NCBI RefSeq assembly: GCF_963678635.1
Contig: NC_087062.1
Location: 83,600,012 to 83,664,011 of the forward strand
Direction of reading: 5' to 3'
DNA length: 64,000 nt
Source of the DNA: Symsagittifera roscoffensis
Lineage: Eukaryota > Xenacoelomorpha > Acoela > Convolutidae
The notes beneath the pieces were generated by a model. The model was not told where the DNA came from. It did not search any database and worked only from the letters and a program-made list of their open reading frames with translations. Positions 11,004 through 20,357 of the stretch are shown here, piece by piece. The stretch's first letter is position 1; each line of letters opens with the position of its first letter. The translations under genes were made by a program, and so were the position numbers.

Positions 11004-11711
11004 TGTTTGTTGAAGTTACTGAAGTAATTCAGGAAAATTTCAAGAAAATTTAGGAGAATTTCAAGTAGAACTGGTTATGGAAAAGCAAAAGCGAGAAGTG
11101 ACTAGCACCAAAAAACTTTGCGGGTAAGGGCAAGTAGAAGCCATTAACGAGAGTTATACTTCGCCGTCTTGGCAATAAGTCTTTTCCTTTCCAAAAACAG
11201 GGTTTATTCTAGCTTTAAGCTCTATATGTCTCATCACTCTGCTCAAGTGGAGGGGTTTTGTATACTAAAAACTGATTCATTTACAGCCTCAAACTTTTGC
11301 TGTTAATTTTAAGGGTTAGCGATAAAATTTTGGCTTTTTTTAGGCGACTGGTTTAGACTTTCAATTAACATTTCAGCACTAAATTACAAAATTTAATGCT
11401 TAGAATGATTCAGATAGAGCCTAAAACTTTTTCTGACTAATTTTAACCGTGAAACAGTAATTTCCTAATGATTTCAAGCCCACTTCTTGGTTTGCGTAAA
11501 TAGGTATAATAAAAAGTAGATTTATGAGATAAAAGTATTCAGAAAGTAAAGCCCTCAACTAACTAATTAAGTTGAAAAAATAGTAAACTTAAAAAATGAA
11601 AATTTTGCAAATTTGACACCTTGATAGTTACCGATGCATGATAAGCATAGATTGTCATTTGAATGTGTAAAAGATATCGGAATCAAAGTTTCCTTCATGT
11701 CATTCGGTGTC
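11004..11711. other. Non-coding stretch between the polymerase start and the nested module
   Basis: AT-rich sequence with no gene recognised. It presumably holds the polymerase promoter, but no core motif stands out. Confidence 0.45.
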
Positions 11712-11825
11712 CCGTGAAACATTTCATATCATGTTCTTCGAAATATTAAGGCATGGCCGTTTGGTTTAAGGGGCAATAGCTAACCCGGCGTTGCTCGTCG
11801 CTACGCTCCTCGGGAACGCCTCCCG
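11712..11825 (+). repeat. Left inverted repeat of the nested module
   Basis: It pairs with 15310-15425. An 81-bp core (11745-11825) matches its partner perfectly, and the outer ~33 bp match imperfectly. The inner edge is GC-rich and partly self-complementary (GCGTT...AACGC), unlike the AT-rich surroundings. Confidence 0.9.
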
Positions 11826-12656
11826 TTCTGTAATTTCAAGTGAAATTTTTTTTTTCAAAATAAAGGAAAACCTCAAACTTTTTATGTTGTGAAAAAAGGA
11901 AAAGTAATGTTTAAAAAAGTGTCTTTTAAATCTATCAACAAAAAAACCAGTAAGTTTTGTGGGACCTCGAGCACAGTTCTACTGGTCAAGTTCGAAATTT
12001 AAAAAACATAATTTTTTAACTTCTTTTTTCCTTCATTTTTAGCTTGAATTATTCGTTCGTTTTAAATTCAAGTGAATGTGGTTTGAAATTTTTAGGAGCT
12101 ATCTGATACGTAATTAGGACAAGCGTAGAAATTCAAAAAAAAACAATTATAACCCAATCAATGAGAGTAGACGCCTGAAAAGTTGTGATTTTTTGAGAAA
12201 ATCTGATTTTTGTGAAAATATTGAAAAAAAAAAATTGGGAAAAAATTTTTTTTCTCTCCAAATCCGTTGAAACTACCCTCAATCAATTTGCCATGAATTT
12301 CTGAGCAGGGTTAAGGGTCATGTTCATTTTTCGAAAAAAAACATAATTTTTTTTTTTCACATTTTTACCAAAAAATTGTCCGTTTTTCACCCAAAACATG
12401 TATATGAATGTAATATAATGCAGATTTATGGCTTAAAACACTCTCTGTTACTTTGCGTAAGACCTGGCTAACCCCACCGGGCACAAAGTATGATGAGAGA
12501 GAGAGGACAGAGAGTGTTTGATAAAAAAGCCAAATAAATATGGTTGGACTACCAACAAGAAAATGTTGGACCCTTCCATATTTATCTTTCTTTTGAAAAG
12601 AAAGCAATATCCCGAAAAGGATATTCCAAATGGGGTTCACTAGTGAGCAAGTGTAT

Positions 12657-12660
<4 letters not shown>
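11826..12660. other. Non-coding stretch inside the nested module
   Basis: AT-rich with many A and T runs. No gene is supported. An open frame of 110 codons across 12365-12697 is largely a by-product of the adjoining CT microsatellite. Confidence 0.5.

Positions 12661-12695
<35 letters not shown>
12661..12695. repeat. (CT)17 microsatellite
   Basis: An uninterrupted CT dinucleotide run of 35 bases. Confidence 0.97.
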
Positions 12696-12698
<3 letters not shown>

Positions 12699-12949
12699 CT
12701 TTCTCAAACAACAATTTTAGCGTAAAATTATTCTCGATTTCTGATTTTTTTCTAGTTTTTCTCTAAGATTTTGCTGAAAACTTTACGGGGCAAACTTTAA
12801 TTGATCTATTAAGCAAAATAAAAACTGAGACAAAAAATATACACACAGTAATGTTAAAACAGCTTAGAAGTCAAATCAAACAAAAATGAAAATATAAAAC
12901 CTTGGAATAATATTTGAAACAAAAGAAGGAAAGTTTTTTGTTTAAGTTA

Positions 12950-13594
12950 TTAGAAACCTCGAAACTGTAGTTTTCTCTTTTTTGGCGCATAGCAAGCTGC
13001 ATTTGGAGGAGTGCCTTGAATGAGATCTGGGGTGACTAGATCAATTGTCTCCGCACTAGATGAAACCCGAGCATCCGAATAGGAAGTTGATTGTTCTGGA
13101 GTTGAAACTGGTCCCCTAACAAACGACTCGGGAGACATTGCTGTCGGAATATCCCAGTACGCTTCGCGCTCTGCATAGTCACGAATACATCCCTCCTGAT
13201 TTTCATACAACGGCATTGACTCGCAGTCATACGCGAAGAGAATTTTTCTTGGAGACTGCTCGAGCGAGGTTGTGTCGTTTATCTCCGTCTTTTCTAATGC
13301 CGGATAGCTCTCGTGAATAGTGCAACTCTCGTACATTCGTTTTCGATTCTGTCTAAGTAGATCGATGTGATCAAGGAGGTAGTTTGGTAGCATGATATGA
13401 CTTTTTGTAGTCCATTCCTCGTTTTGATTCTCGTCGTTTTTTCGGGGAGCCAAGTCATTGAACGGACTTGCTGTAGACGGAGAGACTCTCTCTTTCTGTT
13501 GATGGATGACTGCAATCGACTCTCTCGTGTATGTTTGGTAGATAATGGTTCTTTCTCGATCAGACACTGAGATTATTTGTAAAGGACTAGTCAT
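12950..13594 (-). CDS. Unassigned protein with a C-terminal NLS-like motif (214 aa)
   Basis: A 214-codon open frame starts with ATG at 13594 inside the inverted-repeat module of the Polinton. I do not recognise it. The protein is hydrophilic and rich in S, T, E and R, with no signal peptide or membrane segment. It ends in PKKRKL, close to the classical monopartite nuclear localisation signal, so nuclear entry is plausible. It runs opposite to the two + strand genes of the same module, with 626 bp between start codons. Coding status rests on length in an AT-rich background only. Confidence 0.55.
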   Translation of the reverse strand: MTSPLQIISVSDRERTIIYQTYTRESIAVIHQQKERVSPSTASPFNDLAPRKNDENQNEEWTTKSHIMLPNYLLDHIDLLRQNRKRMYESCTIHESYPALEKTEINDTTSLEQSPRKILFAYDCESMPLYENQEGCIRDYAEREAYWDIPTAMSPESFVRGPVSTPEQSTSYSDARVSSSAETIDLVTPDLIQGTPPNAACYAPKKRKLQFRGF

Positions 13595-14220
13595 GACTTG
13601 AAGAGGTTTAAAGTTTTGTTAAAATGAAATGACTGAACTACCGAAATGAAATTGAGAGAATGAAAAGTATGAAAAGTTTATTAATGAAAATGAGATCAGG
13701 AAAGGGGTGGCATAGTTCAATTAGGTCAAAGCTAATAACTTTTTAGGCGAGGCTATCAAATTTTATTCATTCTTTTAAGCATGACGCCTGAGGTCATGTT
13801 AGGAATGAATGTGAAAACCCGATTTTTTAGATTTATGTGACAGCTTTATTATAGTGGTTACGGGCGAAAGCACTCAAAATCAAGTTTTCATGATAGTTTG
13901 CCAGACATTCATTGTTATGCTGTTAGAAATTCATTACCATGATTCATAACAGTCATTAAAATAACCGTCACAATAAATAACACTAGAAGATTTTTAGACA
14001 ATAGCCGGGGGAAAAAGTAACTAAATACCCATATAAAAAGAGGTTTATCGTTAAAGAAATTATATCCTTGGTGATTAAGTCTTATCAATATGGCTTAGGG
14101 CGCTCGTAAACTTTATCACCTAAATTTTTACTTTGGGAGCGCATGATCTGTCTCGTATACTGTGATCAGTCATTCTTCAACGTTCCACACTAAAAACCAG
14201 TTGGTTGTTATTCATTTATA
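13595..14220. other. Divergent intergenic region of the nested module
   Basis: It lies between two outward-facing genes (the 214-aa gene leftward, the PC4-like gene rightward), so it is the likely site of their promoters. No specific element was recognised. Confidence 0.45.
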
Positions 14221-14580
14221 ATGTACGCTTCTCTTGACACGGATGTAGACTATTTCGATGATTTTAGGGATATATCTTCGAATGATAAACGTTTAGTTAG
14301 AGTCGGTGCAAAAACATTCGCACAGACCGGTACTTACATAACTATCAAATTGTACAAAAAAGACGAAGAGGGAACTTTTAAGTATCGACAAGGAATAACT
14401 TTGTCAACTGGTGAATTTGAGTCCTTGGCGGACAATTACACAAAAATTAAAAGGTTGACGAAAGCAAAAAACTGCGACGTGACTGAAAAACTTAGAAAAA
14501 AGCGAAACAAATCTAAAAAATCTTCATGCTCTGAAAAGGAATGCGAAAGTGAAAACGATGATAACTGTCGGGTTGTGTAA
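14221..14580 (+). CDS. PC4/SUB1-like single-stranded DNA-binding protein (119 aa)
   Basis: Residues ~23-75 follow the pattern of the PC4 transcriptional-coactivator fold: a VRVGAKTF strand, a YITIKLYKKDEEG hairpin, then YRQGITLSTGEFESL, which corresponds to the conserved GISL...W/F..L motif before the dimerisation helix. The C-terminal ~40 residues are lysine-rich then acidic and probably disordered. PC4-like proteins bind single-stranded DNA and act in transcription or replication; they are found in phages and large DNA viruses as well as eukaryotes. In a protein-primed element a single-strand binder would suit strand-displacement replication, but that is inference. It sits 37 bp upstream of the next + strand gene. 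Assignment is by pattern only. Confidence 0.55.
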   Translation: MYASLDTDVDYFDDFRDISSNDKRLVRVGAKTFAQTGTYITIKLYKKDEEGTFKYRQGITLSTGEFESLADNYTKIKRLTKAKNCDVTEKLRKKRNKSKKSSCSEKECESENDDNCRVV

Positions 14581-14617
14581 CATTATCAACTCGTTATTCG
14601 ATTGAAACTTCAAAGCA

Positions 14618-15244
14618 ATGGTTGAAGCAATGTATGAGCAATCCCCTGATTATTTCAAACAATTCCGTAAAAATTACAAATTTTTCATCCTGAATCATGA
14701 ACCCAACTTTTCAGGCTTCGCTTCAAAAGCAAATTTTGCAGTATCCTCCCATTCGAATAAATTAGATTTTTGCAACCATTCGATTGACAACGAAAAACAT
14801 TATCATGTGCTGGTCGAATTTACGAAAGAGTCTACCGATTTACTTAACAAGATGACTTCAAAAGCCTTCGTTGTTCCTTGTCTTCTCTCTACATTCAAAT
14901 ATTTAATTTTGGGTTGCTCCAACTATGAATTGTCTGGCCCTCTGATGGAAAAACTGAAAATAGCTGTGAATTATAACTCTATCAACAACTTAGATGTTAG
15001 TGGTGTTCCAGTTCGCAGACGATTGCCTCAAGTTTGCTTCGGCTCGCAGACTAAATCTGTTCAAACTCAAACTGACCTGATTACTAACGTAACAATTGAA
15101 CGCTTTACTAATATTTTGAATGGTGAAAACGCTGCTGAGTTTTCTAAAATAATTGACATAATTTTAAGTGGGTATGGTTGTATGGAAATTGATTCAAACA
15201 CTTTGTTTGTGAAATTTATCATGGAGAAGAAATTCAAGTTTTAA
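14618..15244 (+). CDS. Unassigned protein with an HUH-like motif (208 aa)
   Basis: The protein starts at the ATG at 14618. Residues ~62-72 read KHYHVLVEF, which fits the hydrophobic-His-hydrophobic-His-hydrophobic pattern of motif II in Rep/HUH endonucleases. A short hydrophobic strand (KFFILNHE) lies upstream where motif I would be, and several tyrosines follow. There is no helicase domain, and the length is that of a stand-alone endonuclease domain. If genuine, it would be unusual for a Polinton, which replicates by protein priming. The resemblance could be chance. It shares orientation and close spacing with the PC4-like gene and ends about 65 bp before the right inverted repeat of the module. 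Confidence 0.45.
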   Translation: MVEAMYEQSPDYFKQFRKNYKFFILNHEPNFSGFASKANFAVSSHSNKLDFCNHSIDNEKHYHVLVEFTKESTDLLNKMTSKAFVVPCLLSTFKYLILGCSNYELSGPLMEKLKIAVNYNSINNLDVSGVPVRRRLPQVCFGSQTKSVQTQTDLITNVTIERFTNILNGENAAEFSKIIDIILSGYGCMEIDSNTLFVKFIMEKKFKF

Positions 15245-15309
15245 ATATTGGTTTTCTTTCGCTCTTGTATACCAAAAAAAAAAAAAAAAAAAAATTGTTA
15301 CTACACAAG

Positions 15310-15425
15310 CGGGAGGCGTTCCCGAGGAGCGTAGCGACGAGCAACGCCGGGTTAGCTATTGCCCCTTAAACCAAACGGCCATGCCTTAATAATTCGAAGG
15401 ACTTGATATGAAACTTTTCGCGGTT
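15310..15425 (-). repeat. Right inverted repeat of the nested module
   Basis: It is the inverted partner of 11712-11825, with the perfect 81-bp core at 15310-15390. It starts CGGGAGGCGTTCCCGAGGAG and is the most GC-rich short segment of the Polinton interior. Confidence 0.9.
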
Positions 15426-15524
15426 CACATAAACTTGCAGAAAAAAACTTTGTTGTTAATAAGAATGAATTGAAAAAAAAAAAAAACGAGTTTATAAATT
15501 TTACAAAAACATCAATAAATTAAT

Positions 15525-15962
15525 TTAGAATAACATATGTTTGGCAAATCTTATCAAATCATGATCATTAAGTTTGAAACCTATTGGAAATTTGTTTGTA
15601 ATTATAACATGAGCAACATAAATACAATAAAGTCCGCATAACACTGAATCAGCTGATTGTATTGGTTTTTTCAACAGTAGCTGATTTCCCTCGTGAATTG
15701 TTCGTCGCATATTCTTGTACACGAGGGGATAATCACATAATCGTTTACCTAGAGGATCTGCGAAGAATATCTGTCCTCCAGCTTGAGCAAAAAGCAACCA
15801 GTGGGTTCCAGGTTGATCCGATGGTGAGGCATTCATAATCATGAACGTATTATCGTTTTTCAGTACTGAAGAGCATGGCAAATCTGCCGGAAAAACACCT
15901 CTAAAGCGATGTTTCAAATGTTTACAACGGTTAATAATTTCTACTAGTTGAAGATTATCCAT
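15525..15962 (-). CDS. PRO: Adenain-like cysteine protease (maturation protease)
   Basis: At 145 residues this is a compact member of the adenovirus protease/Ulp1 clan. The catalytic set is visible in order: His54 in GTHWLLF, Asp69 in FADPLGK, Gln102 in PIQSADS and Cys109 in LCGLYC. In Polintons and adenoviruses this enzyme cleaves capsid and core precursors during virion maturation. It lies 7 bp downstream of the major capsid gene and is the last gene of the minus-strand chain. The start is the ATG at 15962. No breaks are seen. Confidence 0.9.
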   Translation of the reverse strand: MDNLQLVEIINRCKHLKHRFRGVFPADLPCSSVLKNDNTFMIMNASPSDQPGTHWLLFAQAGGQIFFADPLGKRLCDYPLVYKNMRRTIHEGNQLLLKKPIQSADSVLCGLYCIYVAHVIITNKFPIGFKLNDHDLIRFAKHMLF

Positions 15963-15969
15963 GTCTATC

Positions 15970-17286
15970 TTAGGTCATAAGAGTGTTTTTGGTAATTTTT
16001 CTATCTGAACGCACATAAACTGTTGATGCACGCTCTCCCATAAACAATAACTCGACGTTATTAGCGAGACCTGCGTCAAACTTGAGTTCGAGCGAAATAG
16101 TGCAATTGGTCAATTCAGGATGAATAAAATCGTGTGAAGCCTCCTGAGTAGACGTGAGATCAAAAGCCATAATATAATGATTATCATAATTAGCGAGACT
16201 GATTCCATGACTAGTGTTTAAAACAAAATCAAGAGCCTCAAGCGTATTGTAATAAATTCTTTTATTGTCTGATGTTGAGATGGGAGTTCCGGCAATGGGT
16301 AGACCGTTTCTGTAAACAATGATCTCATTCAACCCAAATTTCTGGTAATGAAAAGGGTTTGTTCTATTAGTACCCAAATATGCTTCGTTTATGCTCATTG
16401 CTACTATCATTCTTCGAACAGGTTCTTTTGCAAAAACATCCTCTTGTCGCCAGCTTTGTACTCCTGCAGTTGCGAGAAACGTTTTTGGTACTACTTCGAT
16501 GTAATTGTAAATTGCCGGGTTCTTCAACAAAGTTTTTTCTATTGATGAGAGAACATAGTCAGTCACAGTCATCTTTCTGACATAGAGGTTAGCTTCGATT
16601 ATTTGGACCTTGTAGTGTTTAGCTGCATCTTCAGATATGACAACAAAATCATTAGGAGAACGTTTAAGAGACAATCTTATTGTCACACCGCTAAGTAGAT
16701 GCTTGTCACACGACAAAAAATCGCAAGCAATTTTACCAAATAGCTTCAGCTCGCTCGAGGCCGCAACGAGACCTTTACGCTCCGTAACATCATCAGCTCT
16801 CCTTCCAGCACCGTCAATGGCTGATGGATTTTCTTCATAATAATAACCTTGACAAGCCAACCATGTTTTCTTGGCATCATTACCGTATGAAAACTCGGTC
16901 TCAATAAAGCTTTTATGGGCAAAATTAGCATTGGTAGTTGATATTTTTTCACCATTCAGAGACAGTGTACACTCAGAAAATAATGAAGATAAAGGATTGT
17001 TAACAAAATACGGCGTATCTCTGTTTGCCGCCTCTGTAGCATGTGTTCGAAGCACGTTTCCATTGCTTCGAACAATTCGTGCAACTATTTCCAAACGAGT
17101 ACGTTGAAGATCGATGAAATTATTTCTGTCGCCGAGTACTTCAAACTCTAGCATAGGACCATCAGGGGAGTAGGAAGGTCCAATTTTTTGGGTGAATGCA
17201 TTTTCAAAAGTGACAAGCAAAGGCGGTTTCTCAAATAAGTCCAAGGAGCTGTGAGTTGCTTCACTCGGGATTAAATTAGAAATCAT
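15970..17286 (-). CDS. MCP: Major capsid protein, double jelly-roll type
   Basis: The 438-residue product has the length and N-terminal signature of Polinton major capsid proteins, including GPMLEFEVLGDRNNFIDL at residues ~41-58 and the following strand-rich region. No membrane segment or signal peptide is present. Family knowledge places it as the hexon-like shell protein of an icosahedral virion. The ATG at 17286 overlaps the end of the upstream basic-protein gene by 11 bp. The reading frame is complete. Confidence 0.88.
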   Translation of the reverse strand: MISNLIPSEATHSSLDLFEKPPLLVTFENAFTQKIGPSYSPDGPMLEFEVLGDRNNFIDLQRTRLEIVARIVRSNGNVLRTHATEAANRDTPYFVNNPLSSLFSECTLSLNGEKISTTNANFAHKSFIETEFSYGNDAKKTWLACQGYYYEENPSAIDGAGRRADDVTERKGLVAASSELKLFGKIACDFLSCDKHLLSGVTIRLSLKRSPNDFVVISEDAAKHYKVQIIEANLYVRKMTVTDYVLSSIEKTLLKNPAIYNYIEVVPKTFLATAGVQSWRQEDVFAKEPVRRMIVAMSINEAYLGTNRTNPFHYQKFGLNEIIVYRNGLPIAGTPISTSDNKRIYYNTLEALDFVLNTSHGISLANYDNHYIMAFDLTSTQEASHDFIHPELTNCTISLELKFDAGLANNVELLFMGERASTVYVRSDRKITKNTLMT

Positions 17287-17683
17287 TTTTAACCCTTGTA
17301 AAGAAATCGGAGCGACTTCTCTGTGCAGTTCGTTTTCTGGGAATGACGCGTCTCGTTTTTCGTTTAAACGCCGTCGTTCTTTTCGGATGACTTTTCCGAG
17401 ATCTACTTCCTCCTCCTACTTGCTTTTTGATTGTTTTTCTAACGGTGCTTTTGAGTGCCTGCTTAGGACTTTTTCTTTTTGTTGCAACTTCTATCAGTTC
17501 TGGAGCTGCCTGAAGAAGTAGTTCTTTTCCGATTTTTTTAGCCGCGGGTATCACAAATTTTCGAGCCAGTGGAAGTGCGACTCTTCCTATTCCCAAGGCT
17601 AATGCACCGAAGCCACTGCCTCGTTGTCTATAATGCCCCGAGAAATGTGGTAGGTTTGCTTGGTTGTGGTAATATGAATCCAT
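17276..17683 (-). CDS. Small basic virion-type protein
   Basis: About 135 residues, starting at the ATG at 17683. An N-terminal Gly/Tyr/Gln segment is followed by an amphipathic hydrophobic stretch (ALALGIGRVALPLARKF) and then a strongly Arg/Lys-rich C-terminal half. This layout resembles the adenovirus pVI/pX-like or core proteins encoded next to capsid genes in Polintons, and suggests binding to DNA or the inner capsid. It sits 5 bp after the minor capsid gene and overlaps the major capsid gene by 11 bp. The assignment is by layout and position, not by motif. Confidence 0.65.
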   Translation of the reverse strand: MDSYYHNQANLPHFSGHYRQRGSGFGALALGIGRVALPLARKFVIPAAKKIGKELLLQAAPELIEVATKRKSPKQALKSTVRKTIKKQVGGGSRSRKSHPKRTTAFKRKTRRVIPRKRTAQRSRSDFFTRVKNDF

Positions 17684-17688
17684 TTTGA

Positions 17689-18582
17689 TCAATTGCTAAA
17701 CTTTTGAAATTTCAAAGTCAGAACAACTTTTCCCCCTCCAGCGAAAGGAACAAGTCCTCCAGTTTCTGTGCGCAAGTTCACAGAAATATTGGAAATATTA
17801 TTGACCAAAAGTTTTTTAAAATCCAAATTACTAAACACTTTACGATGATTCGGTTCAATTGTACATGCGTAACCGTTTTTCACTCGACGATTTGTATCAA
17901 TGACTCGTAAAAGGGGTGCTTTTGTGTCTCCGACTATTTGATAATGAATTATGTCCAGATAAATAAACATAAGCTGAGTACCAGCGCATACATCAACGGG
18001 ATAGTCAGCAATAAGATCTTGGGTAGAGAATGTGCTATGTTTCGTGCTTCCTTGTTTGTAACCTATATGATAACCAGTTCCATCTCTGACGCCTTTGAAT
18101 CCAAGTAGACTAGGAATTTGCGGGCTTGAAAAAGTTATACCTTCCCAATAATGCAGCCATAAGGAAAGATGTTTGGTTATTGGATCTATTACGTAATCCA
18201 ATTTCTCTAATTCTGTCTTTCGACGAATCTCGTCCAGTATTTGATCAATGCTCGTATATTCTCCTTTTGTTAATTTTGCTGTTTCTCCAAGGTAAGGTCT
18301 GGAGATCTTGTCTTTCTCAACTTTCATGCTTGCTATAACCCGATCTTTTTTGTAGTACACAATGTTGTTGTCAGTTACGTTGTTTATCTGAGTAGGGAAG
18401 GTAATTTCTGTAACTGCTACTCTCCATTCACCTTGCAAATTTATTTCTTCACTCAGGAGATTTTTGAAGTTGGCCAGAGTGTTATCCTTAAAAACGTTCA
18501 TTGATGCAGATGAAACTAGGGTAATTGTGAAGGAAGGGGGAACATTATGGGCGAAAAGACTGTCGGAAGTGCCCTCAGTCAT
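17689..18582 (-). CDS. Minor capsid protein (penton-like, single jelly roll)
   Basis: 297 residues. The N-terminal part (FTITLVSSASMNVFKDNT ... INLQGEWRVAVTEITFP) matches the conserved start of Polinton minor capsid proteins, where a beta-strand pattern leads into the GEWxVAxxEI motif. In the virion it is expected to form the vertex pentamers. Its ATG overlaps the integrase stop region by 8 bp, and the basic virion protein begins 5 bp after its stop. Frame intact. Confidence 0.82.
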   Translation of the reverse strand: MTEGTSDSLFAHNVPPSFTITLVSSASMNVFKDNTLANFKNLLSEEINLQGEWRVAVTEITFPTQINNVTDNNIVYYKKDRVIASMKVEKDKISRPYLGETAKLTKGEYTSIDQILDEIRRKTELEKLDYVIDPITKHLSLWLHYWEGITFSSPQIPSLLGFKGVRDGTGYHIGYKQGSTKHSTFSTQDLIADYPVDVCAGTQLMFIYLDIIHYQIVGDTKAPLLRVIDTNRRVKNGYACTIEPNHRKVFSNLDFKKLLVNNISNISVNLRTETGGLVPFAGGGKVVLTLKFQKFSN

Positions 18583-19795
18583 GATTGTCCTTCTCCAGAA
18601 CGCGAATCAGTTCAGACTCGTAAAATTTTCCCTCAATCGGTTCTCTGTTAGAATCAATCAAATTGTATGTTGGGGGATTTCGTGTTGGTATGTCAAAAAC
18701 TTCAAACACTTCATCGGTGAACGATTGTTTGTAACCCTTGCGAAAACGTATGTCTACTTTGGCAAGTCTAACATAATCACCAACATAAAGCTTTGGACGT
18801 CGAACTAACTTCAAAGACTGTTCTGCTCTTAATGAAATCAGGCGAGGAACATCTTTTTTAGTTACTTTATTTGGTGCAAGATTTGTGACACGATTTGTTC
18901 TCGAATTAATTGCATTGACAAAATCTTGCAATTTGTCAATGTATGAGTAAGTCCATTTATCCTCCAAGTACTTATAAATAAGATTTTTCAAGGAACGGAT
19001 ATTTCTCTCAGCGAATGCGGACTTTTTCTCGCTCTCTGTGCTATATGTGTTTATGCCTTTCTTTTTACATAATGCTTCGAAGGACCCTTTAAACTCTGTG
19101 CCCTTGTCCACCCATACTTTTTCCGGTTGTTTTGTCGTTATCATTAGTTTGAACGCTTCTGCTGTTGTAGTAGCATACTTTGATTTCAAGGGTTGCACTC
19201 TGAGATAGCGGGACATGCAGTCAACTGCAACAAGCAGATACTTAACATCATGGTTGTACTGGGCAAGTTTATCAACAAAGGCCAGATCTAATGACCAGAT
19301 TTCGTCGATATCGTAAACTATGACCTTGAGTCGCGGCGTTTTTCGGATCACAGTTCGATATTTTGTGTAAGCAGGTTCAGTATGAAGGAAATGTTTAACT
19401 TTCTTTCGCGACAAATTGCTTGCTTTTATCAAGTTGTTCACACTACCAAATAACGCGGGACCTTTGTCACTGTATTTAGTTTTCAACAATTTTTCTTCAA
19501 TCTTGGTAATTTTCCCATTGTTTTGTTTGCGCCTTCGTCTTTTCTGACGTTGGAGAATCTGAATCGTTATGGGGCGTTCCGTATGAGTCAGAGCCTTCTT
19601 CTGACTCTTTTTCACGTTTTTGGTTTTGGGTTTTTCTATTACCGCTGAGACTTTTTCGTTTGTGTTTTTTACTTCTCTTAAGGTTTGCACTACTTTTTTC
19701 CTGCCAAGTGGGCGATGTTGAGCGGGTTCTTGAGGGTCCGGGTTCTCGTTTCTCTTGAGCGTTAAAAGACGCTGACTGAACCGCGTGTTTGGCAT
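18575..19795 (-). CDS. INT: Retrovirus-type (rve, DDE) integrase
   Basis: The core begins near residue 105 with the Polinton-type helical domain (LFGSVNNLIKASNLSRKKVKHFL), followed by the RNase H-like catalytic fold with Asp170 (WSLDLAFVD), Asp230 (VWVDKGTEF) and Glu263 (SAFAERN). The C-terminal ~80 residues form an SH3/chromo-like tail. It catalyses insertion of the element and creates the 6-bp duplication seen here. The first ~100 residues are Lys/Arg-rich and overlap the upstream gene's 3' end in another frame by 299 bp, so the true start may be further downstream. Confidence 0.92.
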   Translation of the reverse strand: MPNTRFSQRLLTLKRNENPDPQEPAQHRPLGRKKVVQTLREVKNTNEKVSAVIEKPKTKNVKKSQKKALTHTERPITIQILQRQKRRRRKQNNGKITKIEEKLLKTKYSDKGPALFGSVNNLIKASNLSRKKVKHFLHTEPAYTKYRTVIRKTPRLKVIVYDIDEIWSLDLAFVDKLAQYNHDVKYLLVAVDCMSRYLRVQPLKSKYATTTAEAFKLMITTKQPEKVWVDKGTEFKGSFEALCKKKGINTYSTESEKKSAFAERNIRSLKNLIYKYLEDKWTYSYIDKLQDFVNAINSRTNRVTNLAPNKVTKKDVPRLISLRAEQSLKLVRRPKLYVGDYVRLAKVDIRFRKGYKQSFTDEVFEVFDIPTRNPPTYNLIDSNREPIEGKFYESELIRVLEKDNHD

Positions 19796-20357
19796 TTCGA
19801 TTTATTACCAGGTTTTCATTCAAGTTGAGAGCAGTTAAAATGTTAATGAACGCCGGATTGTGTAGTTTTTTCGTTGGTTGTTGTATGTCGTATAAAAATA
19901 TTGTAGCTTTAAGTCCTGTTGGTACTTTATCTACATATATCACCTCATTGTCATGGTTTATGGTTACTCTTTCTGAATTTTCTATAATTTCAAGTACGGT
20001 TTTTGCTCTAACAAATTTTTTGTCTTCTAAAACTTGTAACTGTCCTAAAATGCTTTCGGTCTGTCTATTGTGTTTCTCTTCTAGATTTTCGTCTTTAACA
20101 CGTTCGACCGGTACTTCTTCATCGTCCGTTAACAGTTTAAGCTGTTCTTGTTGGGGCTCAACATTATCCGTAAATGTTTCCTTCGTTGCAGTAGTCTTAC
20201 TAGTTTGTGGAGGTAATTGGGGTCTAAGCCGGTTAAGATAGGACAGTTGAGCATTTTTATGTTTAATATTATTATCATGAAGAACACGTGCAGCATGTGG
20301 CTGCTCTTTAACATATAAATGTTTCGGAATTAGAATGAATTCTTCAGCAGTCATCAT
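19497..20357 (-). CDS. Conserved Polinton protein of unknown function (~286 aa)
   Basis: The start is the ATG at 20357, whose A is the last base of the upstream stop codon (TAATG). The N-terminal segment (EEFILIPKHLYVKEQ ... NNIKHKNAQLSYLNRL) has the look of a protein often found next to Polinton integrases: a short LIPKxLY motif and an IKHK...QLSxL stretch. The middle is Glu/Gln-rich; the last ~90 residues are Ser/Lys/Arg-rich and probably disordered. Those last residues share DNA with the integrase N-terminus in a different frame. I can assign no biochemical role. Confidence 0.6.
   Translation of the reverse strand: MMTAEEFILIPKHLYVKEQPHAARVLHDNNIKHKNAQLSYLNRLRPQLPPQTSKTTATKETFTDNVEPQQEQLKLLTDDEEVPVERVKDENLEEKHNRQTESILGQLQVLEDKKFVRAKTVLEIIENSERVTINHDNEVIYVDKVPTGLKATIFLYDIQQPTKKLHNPAFINILTALNLNENLVINRNAKHAVQSASFNAQEKREPGPSRTRSTSPTWQEKSSANLKRSKKHKRKSLSGNRKTQNQKREKESEEGSDSYGTPHNDSDSPTSEKTKAQTKQWENYQD

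Noticed and set aside
12365-12697. 110-codon minus-strand frame starting with Arg-Glu repeats
   Set aside because: The start is the (CT)n microsatellite read on the other strand; the remainder has no coding character.
16348-17107. Several 65-78-codon + strand frames across the capsid gene
   Set aside because: Antisense shadows of the major capsid protein gene.
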